Assembly: GCA_017501345.1 (NCBI GenBank)
Contig: JAFVXC010000028.1
Coordinates: forward strand, 1-64,000
Reading direction: 5' to 3'
DNA length: 64,000 nucleotides
Source: Clostridia bacterium
GTDB lineage: Bacteria > Bacillota_A > Clostridia > Oscillospirales > CAG-272
Shown: positions 47,542 through 55,993 of the stretch, in pieces
How the letters are laid out: the number at the start of each line of letters is the position of its first letter
How positions within the stretch are numbered: position 1 is the first letter of the stretch
Made by a program: the position numbers and the translations under genes
The notes under the pieces: generated by a model
What the model was told of the DNA's origin: nothing
The model's input: the letters and a program-made list of their open reading frames with translations, nothing else
Databases searched by the model: none

Positions 47542-48906
47542 TCAGCTCCATTCACGGTCGTTTGCCCATTCGCCGTCCCACTGCGTGCTGGGTTCCCACT
47601 GACCGGGATACTTCGGATGCATATGCTGTGCAATCAGCTCCTCGTTCAGAGACTCGATGCCGAGACCGGGCGTGTTCGGAACTTCGACAAAGCCGTTCTT
47701 GAAGAGGGGATTCGCAATGCCGTTTGCGAGGTCGTTCCACCAGGGAATATCGACCGAGTGGAATTCGACAGCGAGCACGTTCTGAATTGCCGCTGCAGTG
47801 TGAACTGCCGCCATACAAGCGATCGGGCTCTCTGCCATATGGATCGCCATTGCTACACCGTACTTTTCGCACATATCGCCGAGCTTCTTGGTCTCAAGCG
47901 CACCGCCGATGGTGAGAAGGTCGGGGTGAACGAGCGAAACGCCGTGCTTTTCCATAAGAGGACGGAAGTTCTCTGCGAGATAGATGTCTTCACCGGTTGC
48001 AAGCGGAACGTTGCAGTTTTCTGCGATGCGGACGTAGTGGTCGGTCAGATGCCAGGGCTGAATGTCCTCGAGCCAAGCGATGTTGTACTTTTCAAGACGC
48101 TTTGCGAACTTGATGCAGTCCTCGATCGCAACGTGACCGAAGTGGTCGATCGCAAGCGGAACCTCGTAGCCGACAACGTCACGAACCTGTCTTACGTAAT
48201 CCTCGAGCATATCGAGACCCTTTTCGGTGATACGGATGCCGGTTGCATAGTGAGGAATGGTAAAGACCTCGTAGTTCTTGCCGAGCATCATATCCATATC
48301 GATCGAGCCGCTCTGGTGCTGGATCGCCTTCATCGAATACTTCTGCATATCCTCGAGCATACCGAGGGGCGCGTTAAGCGTACCGGGCTCGTCGTACAGA
48401 AGCTCGATGCCGAGGTCCATCTTGACGAGAGAAAAGCCCATATCGATGCGCTTCTGAATTGCCTTACCCATATCGGTTCCGGTGTGCTTGCCGTCTACGT
48501 CGGTGTCGCCGTAAACGCGAACCTTGTCACGGAACTTGCCGCCGAGCATCTGATAGAGCGGAACGCCCCACGCCTTGCCTGCAAGGTCCCAAAGTGCGAT
48601 CTCGATGCCGCTGACACCGCCGCCCTGTCTCGAGGGGCCGCCGAACTGCTTGATGCGGCGGAAGAGCTTGTCCACGTTGCAGGGGTTTTCGCCTATGAGA
48701 CGGGATTTGAGCATCAGCGCGTAGGTTGCGCTCGATGCGTCTCTGACCTCGCCGTAGCCGACAAGCCCCTGGTTGGTATAAATTTTAATCAGAGGGCAAT
48801 GCTTGGGCGCACCCGTGATGTTTGCTACGCGGATATCCGTTATTTTCAGTTCTGACGGATTTGAGCAGCAATTTACGTTTTCTTGAATCATTTCATTGAT
48901 GTTCAT
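47542..48906 (-). CDS. Enolase-superfamily sugar-acid dehydratase
   Basis: A 454-residue protein of the mandelate racemase/muconate lactonizing group. Metal ligands are Asp254 (AIDHFGH), Glu280 (WLEDIQPW) and Glu306 (ATGEDIYL); Lys162 and Asp164 lie in VKMDLG and the base His356 in IHMAESP, the pattern of galactonate- or fuconate-type dehydratases. It would turn an aldonate into a 2-keto-3-deoxy acid. First gene of module I with AAGGAGGATAAAACG before its start and a promoter that overlaps that of the divergent AraC gene. Confidence 0.92.
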   Translation of the reverse strand: MNINEMIQENVNCCSNPSELKITDIRVANITGAPKHCPLIKIYTNQGLVGYGEVRDASSATYALMLKSRLIGENPCNVDKLFRRIKQFGGPSRQGGGVSGIEIALWDLAGKAWGVPLYQMLGGKFRDKVRVYGDTDVDGKHTGTDMGKAIQKRIDMGFSLVKMDLGIELLYDEPGTLNAPLGMLEDMQKYSMKAIQHQSGSIDMDMMLGKNYEVFTIPHYATGIRITEKGLDMLEDYVRQVRDVVGYEVPLAIDHFGHVAIEDCIKFAKRLEKYNIAWLEDIQPWHLTDHYVRIAENCNVPLATGEDIYLAENFRPLMEKHGVSLVHPDLLTIGGALETKKLGDMCEKYGVAMAIHMAESPIACMAAVHTAAAIQNVLAVEFHSVDIPWWNDLANGIANPLFKNGFVEVPNTPGLGIESLNEELIAQHMHPKYPGQWEPSTQWDGEWANDREWS

Positions 48907-48922
48907 TGTCGTTTTATCCTCC

Positions 48923-48950
48923 TTGACAAATTAGAATTCTATGTTATAAT
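48923..48950 (+). promoter_or_regulatory. Promoter of the AraC gene at 49031
   Basis: TTGACA (48923-48928) and TATAAT (48945-48950) are 16 bases apart. The palindrome TAGAATTCTA (48932-48941) sits in the spacer. The -10 box overlaps the -10 box of the opposing promoter. Confidence 0.8.
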
Positions 48951-48977
48951 TATAATAACAGAATCAATTCTGTGCAA
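48949..48977 (-). promoter_or_regulatory. Promoter of module I with palindromic operator
   Basis: On the minus strand TTGCAC (48972-48977) and TATAAT (48949-48954) are 17 bases apart. The spacer and -35 edge hold ACAGAATCAATTCTGT (48958-48973), a perfect inverted repeat of 7-bp arms around CA. It is a likely regulator site. Confidence 0.78.
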
Positions 48978-49030
48978 GAACTATATTATGCTTTTTATCC
49001 ACTATTTTACGATGTTCTTTAGGAGGACGT

Positions 49031-49873
49031 ATGAGAACCAATGAATATACCTTACTTGGAAATTGCAAATTCGGCGGAATTCGCTCCTATCGTTCGAGTC
49101 TTCCCCCCCAACATCGTACCTATCGGGCGCATCACCATACCGAATGTGAGATATCGGTCGTGCTTTCGGGCAGCGGGACTTATGCCGTTTGCGGAAAGCA
49201 GTACGCTTTTTCTGCGGGGGATGCTTTTCTTTTCGGAAGCAACGAGGAGCATTGCATCACCGAGATCGCAGAGGAATTCGAGCTTCTGAACGTGCAGTTT
49301 GAGCCCTATCTTCTCTGGGAACGCACAGACAGCGCCGAGCTGCTTAGTCTCTTTACGTCAAGAAGTTCCTCGTTTGAAAACCGACTTGAGGACAGGGAGG
49401 GGATGATCAGGGGATCTCTTCTTGAGCTCGAGCGAGAGCTTCGGGATAAGAAGCAGTGTTATGCCGTTGCCGCCCGCTACGTGCTTTTTATGATGCTCAC
49501 GCACATCATACGAAACTACTCCTGCATCGATCATTCGAAATCCGTGAAGGCCTCCGACAGCATTACACACGGCCTTCGCCTTGCGATCGACTACATACAG
49601 GAAAATCTCGAAAGTAAGCTGACACTAAAGGAGCTTGCCGACGTCGCTTGCCTTTCACCGACCTATTTTTCCTCGGTGTTTAAAAAGTTTAACGGTATAT
49701 CCCTATGGGAATATATCTCGATCAAGCGCGTCGAGCGTGCCGTCGATATGCTGAAAAACGAAAAGATCACAAAGCTCGAGGTGGCAGAGCGATGCGGCTT
49801 TTCCAGCTCGTCAAATTTCTATAAGACCTTCACAGCGATCACAGGGAAGCGACCGGGCGATTTTACGGACTGA
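49031..49873 (+). CDS. AraC-family regulator of module I
   Basis: A 280-residue regulator with an N-terminal cupin sensor (HHHTECEISVVLSGSGTYAVCG, FSAGDAFLFGSNEEHCI) and a C-terminal double helix-turn-helix (LTLKELADVACLSPTYFSSVFKKFNG, then VAERCGFSSSSNFYKTFTAITGKRPGDF). AGGAGGACGT stands directly before the ATG. It is divergent from the sugar-acid operon and shares its promoter region, so it most likely activates that operon when its sugar binds the cupin. Confidence 0.92.
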   Translation: MRTNEYTLLGNCKFGGIRSYRSSLPPQHRTYRAHHHTECEISVVLSGSGTYAVCGKQYAFSAGDAFLFGSNEEHCITEIAEEFELLNVQFEPYLLWERTDSAELLSLFTSRSSSFENRLEDREGMIRGSLLELERELRDKKQCYAVAARYVLFMMLTHIIRNYSCIDHSKSVKASDSITHGLRLAIDYIQENLESKLTLKELADVACLSPTYFSSVFKKFNGISLWEYISIKRVERAVDMLKNEKITKLEVAERCGFSSSSNFYKTFTAITGKRPGDFTD

Positions 49874-49880
49874 ATAAAAC

Positions 49881-49909
49881 GGGGCTGAGTCATAAACCGA
49901 CTCAGCCCC
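49881..49909. terminator. Hairpin terminator, repeat copy 2
   Basis: GGGGCTGAGTC (49881-49891) and GACTCAGCCCC (49899-49909) around ATAAACC have the same arms as the hairpin at 38909-38935. It separates the convergent AraC gene and module II; the minus side is followed by GTTTTATT. Confidence 0.8.
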
Positions 49910-49950
49910 AAGTGATTTATTATGCGGCGGATAGCCGCATTTTTGTGCGA

Positions 49951-51360
49951 TCAGTGCTCGATCTGCGTGGTCTTCCAGCCGGCACGCTCGTAAACACCGT
50001 GGATCGGATACACCTTGCGCCAAAGCGCGGTGGCTTTGGTACGAACGTGAGGTGTTTCCGTGTCTTCAAAGTTCTCGAAGCAAGAGACTGCGGCAAGGGT
50101 AACCATACCCACGCCGTTTGAGTTGACAGCCAGTGTATGCCAGGTCGTGTGCATCAAGCCGAAGAGCTCTTGGTCCTTAACCGTTTTCGTTACTGCCTTC
50201 AGCTGTGCAGCACCGCGGTCCCAAGGACACATCACGCTGTCAAAGCCCGCCTTCTTGAACACCTCATAGGTTTCAACGGGAGTCTCGGTCGCGCTGTAAT
50301 GCCAGTCAGCAATGAGAATTCGCTTGTCGAGAAGTCCGATCATAAACTGCTCGGTCTCGGGCGAGCGTGTGTTACAGCTGAGCTTGTTGACGTAATGCGG
50401 GTAACGGTAGAGGAACATATCGCCCCAGATGATGACGCGGCGACCGACTTGGCTCATCTCCTCCTCGATCTCGTTCATAAAGCCGCAGATCATACGCATA
50501 TCCGTTTCAGAGAAGGAGAAGTTGTAAGCCTCGTCACAGCCGATGTGGAAGTATTCACCCTCTCCGCAAAGCTCGATGAGCTCGTTTCGGATCTCGCGAA
50601 GCAGGCGTCTTACTTTGGGTTTCTCGATATCCCAACACCAGCCATCCGAGGTGAAATAGGTGACAAGTGCAGGGTTCTGGTCGAGCACAACGTGCTTTCC
50701 TTGTGCAGCTCTTTGGCCCGAGGCGTGCCCCCAATGGTTGAACATCGGGATGACCTCCATTCCGAGATCGTTTGCCTCCTTGATGATCGGTCTCACCTGA
50801 GCCTTCGTAAAGGCGTGCGACCACCCAAGCTCCTTCATACAGTCGTATTTCAGCATACCCCAGAACTCGAGAACGATGTGCGTGTACTTCAGTGCACCGC
50901 AGAAGCGGACGAAGCGCTGCAGCTCAAAGAGCTCGGTTTCGGGGAATATGCAGAAGTGAACCATTCTGTTCTTGACCAGCGGCGTTTCGAGAATTTCACA
51001 GCAGTCAAGCTCTGCGGCGAGAGACTCGTCCTCGCGGTCGGTCGCCTTCAGGCAGTCGAGCAGGGTCATAAAGCCCGCGATCAGATCGCTCTCGTTTTCG
51101 GCAGAAACACAAAAGCCGTCGGGCGTTACGTTTACGCTGTATGCGTTGCCGTCAAGCGGAAGCTTTTTTGCGTTTCCAAAGGAGAATACGAAATCATTCG
51201 TCTCTTCGATCGAAAGGGAAGAAGCGCCGTAGGTGAAGTTACCCCAGAACTCCTTGATCACGTTCTTGTTGAGAGAAGGATGTGCAAGTGCATTTATCTT
51301 TCCCGAAAAAACGAAGCTTCCTTCGTTTTTCTGATAGCCATTCGGATGCTGGAAAATCAT
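49951..51360 (-). CDS. GH20-like glycosidase
   Basis: A 469-residue protein resembling beta-N-acetylhexosaminidases of GH20: an N-terminal alpha/beta domain, then a TIM barrel with the catalytic Asp-Glu pair Asp276-Glu277 in HIGCDEAYN. No signal peptide is visible, so it probably works in the cytoplasm on imported oligosaccharides. Last gene of module II. The C-terminal part differs from well-known hexosaminidases, so the exact sugar is open. Confidence 0.8.
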   Translation of the reverse strand: MIFQHPNGYQKNEGSFVFSGKINALAHPSLNKNVIKEFWGNFTYGASSLSIEETNDFVFSFGNAKKLPLDGNAYSVNVTPDGFCVSAENESDLIAGFMTLLDCLKATDREDESLAAELDCCEILETPLVKNRMVHFCIFPETELFELQRFVRFCGALKYTHIVLEFWGMLKYDCMKELGWSHAFTKAQVRPIIKEANDLGMEVIPMFNHWGHASGQRAAQGKHVVLDQNPALVTYFTSDGWCWDIEKPKVRRLLREIRNELIELCGEGEYFHIGCDEAYNFSFSETDMRMICGFMNEIEEEMSQVGRRVIIWGDMFLYRYPHYVNKLSCNTRSPETEQFMIGLLDKRILIADWHYSATETPVETYEVFKKAGFDSVMCPWDRGAAQLKAVTKTVKDQELFGLMHTTWHTLAVNSNGVGMVTLAAVSCFENFEDTETPHVRTKATALWRKVYPIHGVYERAGWKTTQIEH

Positions 51361-51392
51361 AACAGTACCTCTCTTTCGCAGTGTAGTATGCT

Positions 51393-52478
51393 TTACAGAC
51401 GGACAGCCTTACCCGTTGCGATGCTCTCGTAAACGGCGTTCATTGCCTTGATCGTATCCTTGTGCCAGGTGAGGTTGATCTTCGGCGTCTTCTTCGTGTC
51501 GATGCACTCGACGAATTCGTCGATCAGACCGACCCACTCGTCAAAGTAGGTGTACTGAACAGTGTACTTGTTTTCGGGAGAGCCGTTGTGATAGGTGTTC
51601 GGGCCGAAGCAATCGGTGAGGATCGTGCCCTCGCTTCCGTGGATCACGAGATTGACCTCCATACGCTTGGGGAATACCTCCCAACCGGGACCGGGAACCT
51701 TCAGATGGTTTTCTGCTCTCGACCAGCTCGGGTCAAGCGAGAAGATAACGCCGTTCTTCATCCGTCCGACGACCGCAAGCATATCCTCCTCCTCGATTTC
51801 GTGGCGCATATTGGGCGCGACCTTTGCAAAGATCACGTCAAAGTCGCTCTGCGTGACCTCGCGGATCAGATCGAAGATATGGGGATGATCGCAAAGCGCA
51901 CCGCCGCGGAACTTCTCGTGTCCCTCCTTGATCGGAACGCGCTTGCCGTAGCTCTTTTCAGGAACACCCTGCCACGGGAATGCCCAAACGGGAGAGAGGG
52001 TGATGTTGGTCGCGTTGAACGCATCGGTCTTGCCGACTGCATTGTTCTTGACGAGATCCTTCATACGCATAACAACGGGGTTGTAGTGCAGCTCAAGCTC
52101 GATCTGGAAGGTGATTCCGCTTTCCTTAACGAGTCTTTCCATCTCTGCATACTCGTCCATATCAAAGGTGGGGATCTTCATCGAAAGAATATTGATCTTT
52201 CTCTCCGCGCAAAGACGGACCTGACGCAGGTGCTCGCTGTTTTCACTTGCAAGAACGACAGCCTCGATCTCGGGATGTGCGTCGAGCATAGCCTCGTCGG
52301 AATCGTAGCAGGGAATACCCTGAACGCTGTTCAGGAAGATCTCCTTGACCTCCTCGTTTGCAGTGGAAACGGCGATCCACTCGAGCTTGGGATTGTTCTT
52401 CAGAACGTCGTAGTATTTTCTCGTATGACCGTGCGTCATACTCATCATAGCGATCTTCAGTCTTTTCATCTTATCCAC
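51393..52478 (-). CDS. Gfo/Idh/MocA-family oxidoreductase (module II)
   Basis: A 361-residue NAD(P)-dependent sugar oxidoreductase-like protein. The N-terminal Rossmann domain starts KIAMMSMTHGHTRKY, without a clear GxGxxG. The usual EKP motif reads SMKIPT, with Met for Glu. The C-terminal domain has the family pattern GGALCDHPHIFDLIREV, with a catalytic-type His. Its start overlaps the end of the 231-residue protein gene by 8 bases. The altered cofactor motifs may mean an unusual cofactor mode or redox-neutral chemistry. Confidence 0.85.
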   Translation of the reverse strand: MDKMKRLKIAMMSMTHGHTRKYYDVLKNNPKLEWIAVSTANEEVKEIFLNSVQGIPCYDSDEAMLDAHPEIEAVVLASENSEHLRQVRLCAERKINILSMKIPTFDMDEYAEMERLVKESGITFQIELELHYNPVVMRMKDLVKNNAVGKTDAFNATNITLSPVWAFPWQGVPEKSYGKRVPIKEGHEKFRGGALCDHPHIFDLIREVTQSDFDVIFAKVAPNMRHEIEEEDMLAVVGRMKNGVIFSLDPSWSRAENHLKVPGPGWEVFPKRMEVNLVIHGSEGTILTDCFGPNTYHNGSPENKYTVQYTYFDEWVGLIDEFVECIDTKKTPKINLTWHKDTIKAMNAVYESIATGKAVRL

Positions 52479-53166
52479 CTACCTTTACGTTTTCAAGAGT
52501 GCGAAGCGACTCCTTCGCCGCCTCAACGACCGCCTCGATGTGTGCGTGCTTGCACTTTGCAGCAGCTCTCAGACCTTCGTCCTTTGCAAGCAGGAAGGCG
52601 TTTCGGATCGTGTTGATCTCGATCTCGGAGTATCCGAACAGCTCCGCGTCGGTATCAAGGTAGGTCGCATCGTTCTTGCCGAATACGTAGATCGAGTTCT
52701 GCGGAACCTGCGTGTCGACGACTCTGTCGCAGGCAACGCCGTTGTCGGTGATGATCTCGTGCTTGTCGATGTCGGTAGCCGATTCGTCAAGGGTAGCACC
52801 GAGCTCGATGGAGCAGACGCAGCCGTTCTCGGTCTCCGCAATGCAGTTGCGCGTGTTTTCGCCCGCGATCGCAAAGATCTCCTTCACGCGAGAATTCACG
52901 GTGAATTCGAGAACACCGATCTCGCGGTAGAGAAGAGTATCGAGATCGGTTCCGCGCTTTGCGGTGTGTCCGATGCGGTAGGTGCACATATTTCCGACTC
53001 TTCCGAGAACGACGAGGTTTCTGAGCTCGATCATTCTTCTTTCCGACTCCCAGGGGAGGACGGGGATGGCTTCACCGTTTATCGTAACGGTCTTGCCGTC
53101 GGCCGACAGAACGGCGTCTGCCGAAACCGAGTACTTCTGAAGCAAATAATTCAGACCTTTTTGCAT
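52471..53166 (-). CDS. Protein of unknown function in module II
   Basis: A 231-residue protein with no signal peptide or membrane helix. Its middle (EFTVNSRVKEIFAIAGENT, CVCSIELGATLDES, then DTQVPQNSIYVFGKND) loosely resembles the C-terminal substrate domain of Gfo/Idh/MocA proteins but no N-terminal nucleotide domain is present. It overlaps the start of a full-length Gfo/Idh/MocA gene, so it may be a partner subunit or a diverged half-protein. The similarity is an impression by eye. Confidence 0.6.
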   Translation of the reverse strand: MQKGLNYLLQKYSVSADAVLSADGKTVTINGEAIPVLPWESERRMIELRNLVVLGRVGNMCTYRIGHTAKRGTDLDTLLYREIGVLEFTVNSRVKEIFAIAGENTRNCIAETENGCVCSIELGATLDESATDIDKHEIITDNGVACDRVVDTQVPQNSIYVFGKNDATYLDTDAELFGYSEIEINTIRNAFLLAKDEGLRAAAKCKHAHIEAVVEAAKESLRTLENVKVGG

Positions 53167-53181
53167 TGTTGTTTCTCCATT

Positions 53182-54024
53182 CTAATTGATTTCTGATATG
53201 ATTTTTTGGATTTCTTCGTTTGAGGGAATTGACGACACGGCATATCTTCTCGTCACGCCGATCGATGCGACGCGATTGGCGATCCTTGCCGCGCGTGCGA
53301 TGTCGCAGCCTTCTGCGAGCATTGCCGTAAGAGCACCGTTGAAGGTGTCGCCCGCGCCCGTCGTGTCGACTGCCTTCCCACTGTCGACTGCAGGGATCAG
53401 CGCGCCCGTCGATTTGATCAGGCAGCCGCGCTTTCCGAGCGTGACGAGGACGTTGGGAAGATCCTCGATCCCGAGCGTTTCGTGCTCGTTGGGCGTGAAA
53501 AGATCAACGCTGTCGAGAATATAACGGCAGCTCTCTCGCGCGGGGGCGGGATTCAAAATGCACTTGACACCGTATTTCTTTGCGTATTCGATGGCTCTCA
53601 CGTTGACGCCCTCGTCCACCTCGTTATTCAGAAGAAGGATGTCTGCGGTTCTGATCTCGTCTTCAAACGCAGAAACGTCGTCACCCGAGAGCTGAACGCC
53701 CTGATAGACCGTGACGTGATTGCTGCCGCTTTTGTCGGTCACGATGGCGGCAAACGCCGTTGACCCGTCCTTCCGTACAAGCGTGTGGCGGATCCCCTCC
53801 TTTTCGAGGAAGGTGGATACCTCCGTCTCGTATTCCGAGCCGATCGCGGCGAGGAAGGAGACCTCCGCACCGCTTCTTCTTGCGGCTACGGCTTGGTTAA
53901 AGCCCTTGCCGCCGAATTCAAAGTGGATCGACGATGCTTCGACCGTCTCTCCTCCGACGTGGAATTCGTTTACGGGTAAAAATACAGAATTGCCGACGAT
54001 TCCGATGACTGCTACCTTACTCAT
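53182..54024 (-). CDS. PfkB-family sugar kinase
   Basis: A 280-residue ribokinase-like kinase. The N-terminal sugar motif FGGKGFNQAVAARR is at 37-50 and the anion-hole motif DTTGAGDTFNGAL with catalytic Asp226 at 220-232. It would phosphorylate the sugar of module II. Its start overlaps the SIS gene stop in ATGA, so the two are co-translated. The substrate (ribose, fructose or an amino-sugar derivative) cannot be read off. Confidence 0.93.
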   Translation of the reverse strand: MSKVAVIGIVGNSVFLPVNEFHVGGETVEASSIHFEFGGKGFNQAVAARRSGAEVSFLAAIGSEYETEVSTFLEKEGIRHTLVRKDGSTAFAAIVTDKSGSNHVTVYQGVQLSGDDVSAFEDEIRTADILLLNNEVDEGVNVRAIEYAKKYGVKCILNPAPARESCRYILDSVDLFTPNEHETLGIEDLPNVLVTLGKRGCLIKSTGALIPAVDSGKAVDTTGAGDTFNGALTAMLAEGCDIARAARIANRVASIGVTRRYAVSSIPSNEEIQKIISEIN

Positions 54025-54722
54025 AGATGCTTCACCCTTCCGAGATAAAGATCCTCAAGCACCACGTTGTGTGCGCGACCGCCATCCACGTTTCCGCTGA
54101 GGTAGATCGGAGGAACGGTACCTCTTGCAAGTGCCCGCTTTGCACCGTTGATCAGGCAGGTGTTCAGAATAAAGCAGCCCGTCGCGGTGGAAAGTCCGCC
54201 CATCTTCGCGTCTCCGACATCAATGCAAGCGTCGCCGTAGGGAACCTTACAGTCGATTGCAACGTCCACGTGCTCGTGCAGTCTGCCGCCGCGATCGAAA
54301 TAAGCGGAGGAGGAAATACCGACAGAGGGAATCCCTTTTTCGCGTGCCGCGTCACCCATCTCGACGGGAACCTGATTCTTTCCCGATGCCGAGAAAATGA
54401 AGATCATATCCTTCTTCGTGGGGGTGTATCTGCGGAAGACCTCGTTTGCGATCCCGCTCATTTTCTCCATTCGGCTCGATTTTGCCGCACCGTTGTGGAG
54501 CATCAGATCGGTGTCAAGCATCGGGGAAACGTTGGCAAGTCCGCCCGCACGGTAAAAGGCGTCGAGTCCGGGAAGGTGGGAGTGTCCACATCCGAAAACA
54601 AAGATGAGACCGTCCTGTGTGATCGTATTCGCGACCATTTCGGAAACGCGGTCGAGCTTCTCGCTTTCTTCGTCCTCGATGCGCTTTAAGATATCGATAA
54701 TTTTCGTTAAGTATTCAGACAT
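54021..54722 (-). CDS. SIS-domain phosphosugar-binding protein
   Basis: A 233-residue protein with a sugar isomerase fold (GLIFVFGCGHSHLPGLDAF, then DMIFIFSASGKNQVPVEMGDAAREKGIPSVGIS). These proteins bind phosphosugars as isomerases, deaminases or etherases, or as sensors. The start at 54722 is chosen because GGAG lies just before it; an ATG four codons upstream is possible. Paired with a PfkB kinase and a GH20-like enzyme, it suggests an amino-sugar pathway. Confidence 0.88.
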   Translation of the reverse strand: MSEYLTKIIDILKRIEDEESEKLDRVSEMVANTITQDGLIFVFGCGHSHLPGLDAFYRAGGLANVSPMLDTDLMLHNGAAKSSRMEKMSGIANEVFRRYTPTKKDMIFIFSASGKNQVPVEMGDAAREKGIPSVGISSSAYFDRGGRLHEHVDVAIDCKVPYGDACIDVGDAKMGGLSTATGCFILNTCLINGAKRALARGTVPPIYLSGNVDGGRAHNVVLEDLYLGRVKHL

Positions 54723-54747
54723 ATCCGTCTCCATTCTCGGATCGCAA

Positions 54748-55779
54748 TTATTTCTTCAGTACTCTCTTGTAGTTCTCGCCGATTCTGTCCCACAGCTTGA
54801 TCGGATCGGGAGCCTGAACGCTCGTGCCGAGACCGCCACGGTAGGTCCACGTAGCAAGACGGTCAACACCCATACTCTCGTAGAGGTCAACGACCTTATC
54901 GATCTGCGAGAAGTCCTCGGGCTGTGCGTTGTAGCCCATCAGCCAACGCTCGGACTGCTTGCCGTACTTCTTCGCGATGCGAACGGTGCGCTCGGTGATC
55001 TCCTTGAAGAAGCTTTCGGGAAGCGCCCAGTTGATGATGGTCGTGGAGAATACGTCGAAGTAGGGGCAAGCTGCGACCATTTCCCAGTTGTCGTAGCCGC
55101 GAAGCTCGGTGACGTAGTAGGTGTTCTTCGTTGCGTGTACGCAGCAGGTGATCTCGAGGTTCGGATTGACCTCCTTCAGTGCCTTCGAGCAATCTGCAAG
55201 CGTCTTCAGAGCCTCTCTCCAACGGAACTGCTTGACGTCGTCGTTCATAAACTTGGGCATCTCGTAGCCGTAGTAATCCTCGAACTTCTTCATACATTCG
55301 GGGCATCTGCACGCCCAGTCGTCGCCTGCGCCGCCCGTGATCGATGCGTAGGACTTGGGATATGCGTAGTGCGGCTCATCCCAGAAGAAGCCGTCCACCT
55401 CGGTCTCTCTTGCGAGCTTCAGACAAATATTTGTGAAGTAATCGCGGAAAGAATTGGTGTTGAAGCAAGCGGCGTTCAGAACCTCGCCCGTGTAAGCCGA
55501 GACCTGTCTGTGGTGAATGTTGTTCTGCAGGAACAGGCTGACCTGCTCGCCGCCGAAATACTTACCGATGCCCCAGGTGTCAGCGATGCATCTGAGACCG
55601 ACCTTGTGAGCGGTCTTTACGATATTGTTGATGTTGGGGAACCAAAAGTCCATATCGAACTCGGTGATGGCGAGGATAACGGTGTCACAGCCGTGCTCCT
55701 TCATTTCGATAAAGTCCTTTTCGGCGTGCTCAACGTAGTTCAGCCCATAATAGCTGACAGCGGTGTGTTTGATCGACAT
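54748..55779 (-). CDS. TIM-barrel glycosidase-like protein
   Basis: A 343-residue cytoplasmic protein. It looks like a TIM barrel with a likely acidic active site in DGFFWDEPHYAYP near residue 132 and a CxCxxCxxxF cysteine cluster (ACRCPECMKKF) near 159, often seen in uncharacterised glycosidase-like barrels. No family could be assigned. It is the first gene of module II, divergent from the AraC gene at 55994, so it is probably central to that module. Confidence 0.65.
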   Translation of the reverse strand: MSIKHTAVSYYGLNYVEHAEKDFIEMKEHGCDTVILAITEFDMDFWFPNINNIVKTAHKVGLRCIADTWGIGKYFGGEQVSLFLQNNIHHRQVSAYTGEVLNAACFNTNSFRDYFTNICLKLARETEVDGFFWDEPHYAYPKSYASITGGAGDDWACRCPECMKKFEDYYGYEMPKFMNDDVKQFRWREALKTLADCSKALKEVNPNLEITCCVHATKNTYYVTELRGYDNWEMVAACPYFDVFSTTIINWALPESFFKEITERTVRIAKKYGKQSERWLMGYNAQPEDFSQIDKVVDLYESMGVDRLATWTYRGGLGTSVQAPDPIKLWDRIGENYKRVLKK

Positions 55780-55867
55780 AGATCTTCTCCTTTTAATTTA
55801 TAGTTTGTTTTTTTGTGTCGTGTCACTACGCGCGCCCGATTTTCCGTGCAGTACGCAAAAAAGCTCG

Positions 55868-55881
55868 ATATCGCGCGATAT
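55868..55881. promoter_or_regulatory. Palindrome ATATCGCGCGATAT in the module II control region
   Basis: A perfect 14-bp palindrome in the 214-base divergent gap between module II and its AraC gene; a smaller one, TTCGCGAA, follows at about 55899. Both are candidate regulator sites. No full consensus promoter for module II was identified; TATACT on the minus strand near 55890 is the best -10. Confidence 0.45.
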
Positions 55882-55940
55882 GATAAGTATAGTTTACTTC
55901 GCGAAAAGAAAAAAAGCAATGGATATTTTGTTCACAGGGG

Positions 55941-55969
55941 TAGACTTTTTAGTCAAGTTGTGCTATAAT
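55941..55969 (+). promoter_or_regulatory. Promoter for the AraC gene at 55994
   Basis: TAGACT (55941-55946) and TATAAT (55964-55969) are 17 bases apart, 24 bases before the AraC start codon. Confidence 0.6.
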
Positions 55970-55993
55970 ATGCTCGACAGAGGAGGTGACGGT

